From NCBI GenBank assembly GCA_030828025.1, contig JAURDG010000019.1, positions 1-12,594 of the forward strand: a DNA stretch of 12,594 bases, in the 5' to 3' direction. Every line of letters starts with the position of its first letter. Positions within the stretch are counted from its first letter, which is position 1. Made by a program: the position numbers and the translations under genes. This DNA comes from Flavobacteriaceae bacterium. Lineage in GTDB: Bacteria > Bacteroidota > Bacteroidia > Flavobacteriales > Flavobacteriaceae. Below the pieces are notes generated by a model. It was not told the origin of the DNA. It did no database searches and saw only the letters and a list, made by a program, of their open reading frames with translations. Shown here one piece after another: positions 7,341-12,594 of the stretch.

Positions 7341-8141
7341 TTAATTGGATGCAAAAGTACGCATTTCTTGTTCAATATCTTCTAATAGTTTTTTCGCTCT
7401 CTCCATATGTGATGATTCAGGGTACAAACGACGGAAATTTTCAAATTTTAACTTGGCGTCTTCGAGGCGTTTTGCTTTCTTGTATTCCACGCTATTTATC
7501 GCTAAAGTAGTCGCCGCAGAAAACTGAACAAACAAAGCGGCTTCACGGTAACTCGTCCCAGGATTGTCGGCAATAAAATTGTCCAAAGCCTTTATTGACG
7601 CCTTATAATCGCGAATAGTATTGTATTGTTTTCCTGTTTCAAAAACTTTTTTTTCAGTTTTTAAGCGAAGTTCTTGCGCCATCACATTGGCTTCGTTCAT
7701 ACGTTCACTATCTGGATAGCGGTTGATAAATTCTTGTATTTTGTCCAGCGCTAAAAAGGTGTCTTTTTGATCTAAGCTGTAGTTGGGCGAAAGTTTATAC
7801 TGCGCATAAGCCATCAGAAAATAAGCCTCGTCGATCTTTTGGCTTTTAGGAAATGCTTTGATAAAGGTTTCAAATTCATATCCAGCCAAGATGTAATTTT
7901 TGGTTTCTAGAAGTGAGTTTGCATAGAAAAAAATCAACCGCTCTGCTTGAGGTTTTCCTCGGTACAGCTCTTTCAATTGAGCAAACAATTGGGCTGCTTT
8001 ACGATAATTCCCTTCTTCGTATAGAGAAGCGGCTAGTTCATTCTTTTTGGAAAGGTCGTCGTTTTTGAGTGTTTTTTGATACTCACTACAACCCACGTTC
8101 AAGAAAATGATGATGACAAAAAAATAATTGGCTAACTTCAT
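7341..8141 (-). CDS. bamD: Outer-membrane assembly lipoprotein BamD-like
   Basis: BamD is a periplasmic lipoprotein of the BAM complex that inserts beta-barrel proteins into the outer membrane. I chose the ATG at 8141 (266 residues) because it gives a clean lipoprotein signal, MKLANYFFVIIIFLNVGCSE, with lipobox LNVGC and lipidated C18. The longer frame to 8195 would put 18 non-signal residues in front and run into the divergent gene. The mature part is built of helical TPR-like repeats, for example LAASLYEEGNYRKAAQLFAQ (about 37-56), YANSLLETKNYILAGYEFET (about 73-92) and a last one near residues 223-250. It heads the omega-coaBC-porD-recN series. I see no surface-export signal after the cysteine, which fits a periplasm-facing lipoprotein. 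Confidence 0.85.
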   Translation of the reverse strand: MKLANYFFVIIIFLNVGCSEYQKTLKNDDLSKKNELAASLYEEGNYRKAAQLFAQLKELYRGKPQAERLIFFYANSLLETKNYILAGYEFETFIKAFPKSQKIDEAYFLMAYAQYKLSPNYSLDQKDTFLALDKIQEFINRYPDSERMNEANVMAQELRLKTEKKVFETGKQYNTIRDYKASIKALDNFIADNPGTSYREAALFVQFSAATTLAINSVEYKKAKRLEDAKLKFENFRRLYPESSHMERAKKLLEDIEQEMRTFASN

Positions 8142-8183
8142 GCCCGCAAATTTAGTCAAAACATACCACATAAATTGAGCTTC
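8142..8183. other. Divergent intergenic region between bamD and the PagL-like gene
   Basis: Only 42 bp separate the two divergent start codons, so promoters of both genes must lie within this space or reach into the opposite coding sequence. On the minus strand it contains one TAnnTTTG-type box next to the bamD start. On the plus strand I see only a poor match (TAAATTGA) and no Shine-Dalgarno sequence before the ATG at 8184. Confidence 0.6.
8147..8154 (-). promoter_or_regulatory. Possible -7 promoter box for the bamD operon
   Basis: The minus-strand sequence TAAATTTG matches TAnnTTTG and ends 5 bp before the bamD ATG. If it is a real -7 box, transcription would start almost at the start codon, giving a leaderless or nearly leaderless mRNA. 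No good -33 TTG is found about 19 bp further upstream. The match is short, and such sequences occur by chance in AT-rich DNA. Confidence 0.3.
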
Positions 8184-8870
8184 ATGTACAAGCATTTTGC
8201 ACTCCTTCTTTTTATCATAGCATACATTGATTTAGCCTATAGTCAACAGCAAGAAAACAAGAAAGTTCCATGGGGAATTCAAGTAGGATATGGCACCCAA
8301 CAGGCAGCTCCTTTTAACTCGACAGAGTACTACTACGAACAGCGTTCCATTTTAGGAAGCATACACCTAAAAGAGCTCATGCACAACAAGATCAACCTCG
8401 ATATCTGGTTGCAAAGTGGATACTTTAATGCCACGCACCAACTTTTAAATAAGTGGTTTACCACCACCCATTTTTTTGACGATTTCCCCGAAGATTTTCA
8501 ACAAAAGATGCTACAACAAAAAACCCTGCATCAAGTGGTAGCACAGCTTGCTATCGAACTGACGCATTATATTTTTCCGAACATACAACTGTATGGATAT
8601 GCTGCCATCGGGCCCATGTGGGTTGGCCAGCAAACAGAGCGTTTAGCCAAAGGACTTGCCTTTTCGGACAACCTTGGATTGGGCATGAAGTTTAAAATCG
8701 ATCATGATATTTGGTTAAACAGTACGCTAGTTCTTCGACACGAGTCTAATGCTAACCTCAAGTTTCCCAACTCAGGACATAACACTATTGGCTTGCGTTT
8801 GGGTCTGCTGTTTAATCTAGCTGGGCAACGTAGGGCTTTAGTGCCGTATGTAGTGCAGCCGATGCCTTAA
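8184..8870 (+). CDS. Acyloxyacyl hydrolase, PagL-like lipid A deacylase
   Basis: An outer-membrane beta-barrel protein of 228 residues with a signal peptide (MYKHFALLLFIIAYIDLAYS, cleavage before QQQ). Proteins of the PagL family remove the 3-acyl chain from lipid A at the outer membrane. The family motif is near the end: LRHESNANLKFPNSG (185-198) followed by a barrel strand TIGLRLGLLFNL (201-212), with H186 and S188 at the catalytic His and Ser positions. The Glu that in Pseudomonas PagL lies 14 residues after the His is N200 here. The ATG at 8184 is preferred over TTG at 8175 because it starts the signal peptide. It is the only clear plus-strand gene. Its last 59 bp are antisense to the end of dapA, and 16 residues follow the last barrel strand. 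Confidence 0.72.
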   Translation: MYKHFALLLFIIAYIDLAYSQQQENKKVPWGIQVGYGTQQAAPFNSTEYYYEQRSILGSIHLKELMHNKINLDIWLQSGYFNATHQLLNKWFTTTHFFDDFPEDFQQKMLQQKTLHQVVAQLAIELTHYIFPNIQLYGYAAIGPMWVGQQTERLAKGLAFSDNLGLGMKFKIDHDIWLNSTLVLRHESNANLKFPNSGHNTIGLRLGLLFNLAGQRRALVPYVVQPMP

Positions 8871-9696
8871 CTAAAGGCAATCGAACCGCATCCGAACAAA
8901 GTTTCAGTTGGCTGGAAACAGCCTTAATGCCAGCAGGATTTCCTTCTTGAAAAAGCAATTTTATGACTGGAGCAATCTTGTTGTCAATTTGTTGGGCAAT
9001 CGGCTTATCTTGCTTGCGTGCCGCTTCTATACCCGCACGAAAAGTCTTGGGAAAACCTCCAGCAGCAACCGAAATAACACCTACCCCACCGAGCAATGTC
9101 AACGAAATAGCAGTTTCGTCATCTCCAGAAAAAACCAAAAACCCTTCAGGGCAGGAATCAATGATTTCTTTTCCTTGGATAAGGTCTCCACTGGCATCTT
9201 TTATTCCGACTATACGTTTAGCGGTTTTTGCAATACGGAGGGTTGTAGCTGAAGACATATTTACACCTGTACGACCAGGAACGTTATACATAATCAGCGG
9301 CAGTGGCGTGACCGCATCCAAGGCTAAATAATGTTGCACTAAACCTTCTTGGGAAGGACGATTATAATAAGGTGTTACCGACAAAATCGCAGTATAGCCT
9401 GTGGTGTCGATAGAAGAAAATTCAGCAACTAAGGCTTGGGTATTATTGCCGCCCAACCCCATAACCAAAGGTACACGTCCATTGACCGTAGAGACAAAGG
9501 CAGCAAATACCGCCTTTTTTTCTGCTGCTGTTAGAGTAACCGACTCGCCAGTAGTCCCCAGCGCAACTAAAAAATCAATTTTGCTATCGATTAAAAATTC
9601 AATAATGGCAGCAAGACCATCATAATCAACGGTGCCATCTTCTTTGAATGGCGTGATAACGGCTACTCCTGTTCCGGCTAGTTTAGGCACCTTCAT
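8812..9696 (-). CDS. dapA: 4-hydroxy-tetrahydrodipicolinate synthase
   Basis: DapA condenses pyruvate with aspartate semialdehyde, the first committed step towards diaminopimelate and lysine, in the cytosol. It has 294 residues, the usual size of this (beta/alpha)8-barrel aldolase. The threonine pair for substrate binding is in GTTGES (47-52). The proton-relay tyrosine and carboxylate-binding arginine are Y137 and R142 in YNVPGRTG, and K166 in GIKDASG is the Schiff-base lysine; Y111 in PYYNRP matches E. coli Tyr107. The ATG lies within the last codons of the DUF6913 gene (14-bp overlap), implying translational coupling. The 3' end overlaps the convergent PagL-like gene by 59 bp, so no intergenic terminator is possible between them. 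Confidence 0.96.
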   Translation of the reverse strand: MKVPKLAGTGVAVITPFKEDGTVDYDGLAAIIEFLIDSKIDFLVALGTTGESVTLTAAEKKAVFAAFVSTVNGRVPLVMGLGGNNTQALVAEFSSIDTTGYTAILSVTPYYNRPSQEGLVQHYLALDAVTPLPLIMYNVPGRTGVNMSSATTLRIAKTAKRIVGIKDASGDLIQGKEIIDSCPEGFLVFSGDDETAISLTLLGGVGVISVAAGGFPKTFRAGIEAARKQDKPIAQQIDNKIAPVIKLLFQEGNPAGIKAVSSQLKLCSDAVRLPLVKASAALHTALKPYVAQLD

Positions 9697-10195
9697 TGGG
9701 TTTTATTTTTTTGTAAAAATTTTTAAAGTCAACCATAAAAGAACCAAAGTCTAAGCTAGGTGGCAGTACCAAGTCGTTAAGGCGTTCGTCCATTGAAGCA
9801 GGACCAATTCGAAATTTAGCCTTCAATCGGGCTGAGAAATAAGTCAATGGTAATGTGATTTGGGAAACAAAATGAAGTACCACGTCATAGTGCTGCTCAA
9901 GGACATAACGCAAGTCGTCTGCCTGCATGCGACCACGCCAATCGAGACTTTGGCCGTGCAAATGAGGTTTAGGCAATCCTTCTAACAACTTTTTATTAGG
10001 CGAGTAATACACCCGTTGTACCTGCTTGTATTCATTAGCAAAAAAGTCAAGCATTTCGGTGTATTGAGCTTCGGTTATATCCAAATCTATGTCGTGCACC
10101 ACCAACAAACGACTAACCTGCTTCGGCTTAAAAGCCGTGCGATCCTTTAGTCCATTAAGCTGTTGTGCTACAGCACGTTTGGCAAAAAACTTCAT
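9683..10195 (-). CDS. DUF6913 family protein, function unknown
   Basis: A protein of 170 residues from the ATG at 10195; a TTG three codons upstream (10204) is less likely. There is no signal peptide or membrane segment. It starts with a basic helix (MKFFAKRAVAQQL), then a hydrophobic strand LLVVHDIDLDI (30-40) and a helical stretch. VYYSPNKK and LDWRGRMQADDLRYVL follow in the middle, and the strand VVLHFVSQITLPLTYFSARLKAKFRIGP (about 105-132) comes next. The C-terminus is FGSFMVDFKNFYKKIKP. This matches my memory of the uncharacterised DUF6913 family, found in Bacteroidetes beside ligA and dapA. I recognise no catalytic motif. Overlap with dapA ties its expression to lysine or peptidoglycan-precursor synthesis, but that does not define its function. 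Confidence 0.7.
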   Translation of the reverse strand: MKFFAKRAVAQQLNGLKDRTAFKPKQVSRLLVVHDIDLDITEAQYTEMLDFFANEYKQVQRVYYSPNKKLLEGLPKPHLHGQSLDWRGRMQADDLRYVLEQHYDVVLHFVSQITLPLTYFSARLKAKFRIGPASMDERLNDLVLPPSLDFGSFMVDFKNFYKKIKPNEGA

Positions 10196-10201
10196 CGTTT
10201 G

Positions 10202-10209
10202 CAAAAATA
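10202..10209 (-). promoter_or_regulatory. Possible -7 promoter box for DUF6913-dapA
   Basis: The minus-strand sequence TATTTTTG fits the Bacteroidota -7 consensus TAnnTTTG and is followed by CAAACG and the ATG at 10195. It lies in the only sizeable gap between ligA and the DUF6913 gene, which is where a promoter for this gene pair would be expected. A matching -33 TTG at the usual distance is not evident. As at bamD, the transcript would have almost no leader. Confidence 0.35.
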
Positions 10210-10252
10210 CGACTTTATAAGGAGGTCTGTATTGCTATTTACTTAAAATTAT

Positions 10253-10271
10253 AAAAAACAAACACTTTGTT
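10253..10271 (-). terminator. Weak candidate terminator after ligA
   Basis: Reading the minus strand just after the ligA stop, AACAAA, a GTG loop and TTTGTT form a 6-bp inverted repeat followed by a run of T. The stem is short and holds only one G-C pair, so it would be an unstable hairpin. The position between two transcription units is suitable, but the T-run and AT-rich DNA make a chance match quite possible. Confidence 0.3.
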
Positions 10272-10285
10272 GCAAATCAAACAAT

Positions 10286-12283
10286 TTAAGGTTTTAATAA
10301 CGCATTAAACTCTATTTCTGAAATAATGGGCACACCCAACGAGACAGCTTTGTCTTTTTTGGCAGGTCCCATTTTATCTCCCGCAATAAGGTAGGTTGTG
10401 TTTGCTGAAATAGATGATGCAACCTTGCCGCCATTTTGTTCAATAACAGCCTTTAATTCATCACGAGAATACAGTTCAAATACACCCGAAACAACAAAGC
10501 GCATATCTGCCAACAATGTTGAGGCTGGTGCAGCAACTGTTTGCGATAACTGAATGCCCGCAGAACGAAGTTTTTCGATTTGTTGATGATGTGCTGGAAC
10601 ACGGAAATAGGCAACAACACTTAGTGCTATCCGCTCGCCTATTTCTTCAACTTGAACGAGTTCTTCTACCGAAGCCTGCATCAGCGCATCTATAGACCCG
10701 AAGTGCTGGGCGAGTTTTTTTGCTACTGTCTGCCCTACATATCTGATGCCAAGTGCGAACAAAACCCGCGAAAAGGGAACAGTTACTGATGCGGCTATGG
10801 CGTGAACAATATTTTGCGCTGATTTCTCTGCCAAACGCTCCAAAGGGACTAAATCTACTTCCTTTAAGCTGTATAGATCAGCATACGAATCGATAAGTTG
10901 GTGCTGCATCAACAATTGAATGGTCTCTGCGCCAAGCCCGTCAATATCCATAGCTTTCCTGGAAATAAAATGCGCCACACGGCCTACACGTTGCGGCATG
11001 CAGCCCAACGCATTGGGACAATAGTGCTGCGCCTCATCAGCGTTGCGTACTAATAAGGTATTGCATTCGGGGCAATGCGTGGCATAAACTATTTCTTTTG
11101 CATCAAGTGGGCGTTTTTCCAGCTTTACAGCCGTAATCTTGGGAATAATTTCGCCACCTTTTTCGACCAATACTGTGTCGTGATCGTGCAAGCCTAACTC
11201 TTTTATGAAATCGGCATTATGCAAAGACGCCCGCTTAACGACAGTACCACCAAGCAACACTGGACGAAGTTGCGCTACAGGCGTGATGGCGCCTGTGCGC
11301 CCTACTTGATAGGTTACCGATTCAAGCACTGTTTCGGCAGCCGCTGCTTTAAACTTGTACGCCATTGCCCAACGAGGCGACTTGGCGGTGTAGCCCAACT
11401 GCTCCTGAAAAGCCATTTGGTTAACCTTTATCACTACGCCGTCTATCTCATAAGGCAAATGGGATCGCTCTTGTTCCCAATAATCTAAAAAATGAAATAC
11501 CGCATCCATATTGGGTGCGTGTATAAAATGTTTGGGTACCCGAAATCCCCAACGAATAGCCGCTTCAAGACTTTCCAATTGAGAAGAAAACAATGGGCGT
11601 GTTGCAACAATCTGATACAGATAACACTCCAAAGGTCGTGATGCAACTGCCTTGCTGTCTTGGAGTTTTAAACTGCCTGAAGCTGTATTTCGGGGATTCA
11701 TATACGGCTCTTCTCCAGCAGCAATGCGTTGCTCATTCATCGCAAGAAATCCAGCAGTAGGCAACATAATTTCTCCACGAATGCTGAATTTTTCGGGAAT
11801 GGATAAACCCGTTAGTTGAAGTGGCACGGTACGTATGGTTTTCACATTTTGTGTCACGTCATCTCCTTGTATTCCGTCGCCTCTTGTAACGGCTTGGACG
11901 AGTTTACCATCTTGATAAGTAATGCTAATGGAAGCACCATCATATTTTAATTCGCAGGTGTAATCCACTTGATCGACGCCTAAGTTTTTACACATACGGG
12001 CTTCCCAATCCAAAAGGTCTTGCTTGTTGTATGAATTATCCAACGAGTACATGCGCTGCGCATGCACTACTGTTTTAAAGCTTTTGGTTACAGCACCACC
12101 TACACGTTGTGTGGGTGAGTTTGGGTCATAAAAAGCAGGATGCTGTTCTTCAAGAGCTTTAAGTCGGGCTAACTTTTCATCAAACAACTGGTCAGAAATA
12201 ATTGGTGCATCTTCGCTATAATAGCGATAATTATGCTCGTGTAGCTCTTTTCGTAAGGCGTTGATTTCTTGCTCTATATTCAT
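10286..12283 (-). CDS. ligA: NAD+-dependent DNA ligase
   Basis: LigA seals nicks in duplex DNA using NAD+, acting in replication and repair. At 665 residues it is full length, with all expected domains in order. The N-terminal Ia domain contains HNYRYY (17-22). The adenylation domain has the nucleophile K113 in ELKYDG (111-116), the motif EIDGVVIKV (279-287) and RWAMAYKF (304-311). An OB fold contains YQVGRTGAITPVA (325-337). A zinc finger has four cysteines at 404, 407, 422 and 428. Helix-hairpin-helix repeats follow (about 445-560), and a C-terminal BRCT domain (about 590-665) includes FVVSGVFELYSRDELK and the TTYLIAGDKMGPAK stretch. Its ATG overlaps the prmC stop by 4 bp (ATGA). It ends 90 bp before the DUF6913 start codon. 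Confidence 0.98.
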   Translation of the reverse strand: MNIEQEINALRKELHEHNYRYYSEDAPIISDQLFDEKLARLKALEEQHPAFYDPNSPTQRVGGAVTKSFKTVVHAQRMYSLDNSYNKQDLLDWEARMCKNLGVDQVDYTCELKYDGASISITYQDGKLVQAVTRGDGIQGDDVTQNVKTIRTVPLQLTGLSIPEKFSIRGEIMLPTAGFLAMNEQRIAAGEEPYMNPRNTASGSLKLQDSKAVASRPLECYLYQIVATRPLFSSQLESLEAAIRWGFRVPKHFIHAPNMDAVFHFLDYWEQERSHLPYEIDGVVIKVNQMAFQEQLGYTAKSPRWAMAYKFKAAAAETVLESVTYQVGRTGAITPVAQLRPVLLGGTVVKRASLHNADFIKELGLHDHDTVLVEKGGEIIPKITAVKLEKRPLDAKEIVYATHCPECNTLLVRNADEAQHYCPNALGCMPQRVGRVAHFISRKAMDIDGLGAETIQLLMQHQLIDSYADLYSLKEVDLVPLERLAEKSAQNIVHAIAASVTVPFSRVLFALGIRYVGQTVAKKLAQHFGSIDALMQASVEELVQVEEIGERIALSVVAYFRVPAHHQQIEKLRSAGIQLSQTVAAPASTLLADMRFVVSGVFELYSRDELKAVIEQNGGKVASSISANTTYLIAGDKMGPAKKDKAVSLGVPIISEIEFNALLKP

Positions 12284-12594
12284 GCTTTGGTTGCGTCTAT
12301 AAACCTTGGATATCCCCTAAAATCATTTAGCTGTACAATATCGCAAAAACCTTGTTGTTCTAAAAATTTGGCTAGCGATTTCATTAATGTATCATGTCCC
12401 TCAAAAAACAAACGTCCTTTCGAGGCAAGGCAGTATTGGGCATATGCCACAATGGATTCATAAAAAATCAAGGGTGTATCGTCAGGTACAAAAATAGCAG
12501 CTAGAGGTTCTTGCGTGATTACATGTGCCGCAGTATTTTCTTTTAGTGCATTGGGTACATAAGGTGGATTGGCAACAATAATATCCCAAATATT
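12280..12594 (-). CDS. prmC: Release factor glutamine methyltransferase, C-terminal part (truncated by window edge)
   Basis: PrmC methylates the glutamine of the GGQ motif in peptide release factors RF1 and RF2, using S-adenosylmethionine. The last 104 codons are present; the frame is open to the right window edge, so no start is seen. The visible part begins NIWDIIVANPPYVPN and carries the diagnostic catalytic NPPY motif. It continues with EPLAAIFVPDDTPLIFYESI, equivalent to the conserved 'EP..ALF...dgl.fY' segment, then GRLFFEGH, GFCDIVQLNDFRGYPRFI and the stop. The NPPY motif and downstream pattern separate it from generic methyltransferases, although HemK-type paralogs share the motif. 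It overlaps ligA by 4 bp, so the two are probably one transcription unit. Confidence 0.85.
   Translation of the reverse strand, partial: NIWDIIVANPPYVPNALKENTAAHVITQEPLAAIFVPDDTPLIFYESIVAYAQYCLASKGRLFFEGHDTLMKSLAKFLEQQGFCDIVQLNDFRGYPRFIDATKA

Noticed and set aside
8142..8195. Longer N-terminus for the bamD-like protein
   Set aside because: The extra 18 residues would precede a perfect lipoprotein signal peptide and overlap the divergent gene start, so the ATG at 8141 is better.
10221..10226. GGAGGT on the plus strand, a strong Shine-Dalgarno-like sequence
   Set aside because: No ATG or GTG start with a useful frame follows; the nearest TTG is stopped after four codons. All neighbouring genes are on the other strand.
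10242..10291. AT-rich imperfect inverted repeat (CTTAAAATT with AATTTAAG)
   Set aside because: The pairing has a bulge, only A-T rich arms and a long loop; it looks like base composition rather than an operator or terminator.
11219..11488. Plus-strand open frame of 89 codons opposite ligA
   Set aside because: It is antisense to the OB-fold and adenylation domain of a full-length ligase and has no features of its own.

Overview
The window looks like ordinary chromosomal core sequence from a member of the Bacteroidota, most probably Flavobacteriales. The evidence is the SDR-type FabI with a Bacteroidota-style sequence, the divergent flavobacterial omega subunit, a DUF4835/PorD protein, a DUF6913 protein next to ligA and dapA, and a BamD-like lipoprotein heading the omega-coaBC-porD-recN series. 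Candidate promoters fit the Bacteroidota -7 consensus TAnnTTTG, and clear Shine-Dalgarno sequences are scarce. I cannot name the genus. DNA is moderately AT-rich and gene-dense. I see no tRNA, rRNA, CRISPR array, insertion sequence or phage gene.

Layout from right to left, the main direction of transcription (minus strand): the 3' end of prmC (release factor glutamine methyltransferase, cut by the window edge) overlaps ligA (NAD+-dependent DNA ligase) by 4 bp. After an 81-bp gap with a weak terminator candidate and a promoter-like box comes a DUF6913 gene, which overlaps dapA by 14 bp. A single plus-strand gene for a PagL-like outer-membrane lipid A deacylase then intervenes. Its 3' end overlaps the 3' end of dapA by 59 bp, and its start lies 42 bp from the divergent bamD start.

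The left two thirds are a tight minus-strand run of nine genes that could be one operon: bamD-like lipoprotein, rpoZ-like omega, coaBC, porD (DUF4835), recN, fabI, ybbR-like, coaE and a sensor histidine kinase cut by the left window edge. Most junctions are overlaps of 4-11 bp or gaps of 2-28 bp. The largest gap is the 63 bp before recN, which holds a possible internal promoter.

By function the cluster mixes envelope assembly and secretion (BamD, PorD), coenzyme A synthesis (CoaBC for the middle steps, CoaE for the last), fatty-acid elongation (FabI), DNA break repair (RecN) and transcription (omega). CoA and acyl-carrier metabolism link coaBC, coaE and fabI. ligA and recN both serve DNA maintenance but lie in different transcription units. 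I did not find a novel system. The more unusual points are the substituted catalytic positions in the CoaC half of CoaBC and in the PagL-like protein, the antisense tail of the PagL-like gene, and promoter-like boxes almost touching start codons.
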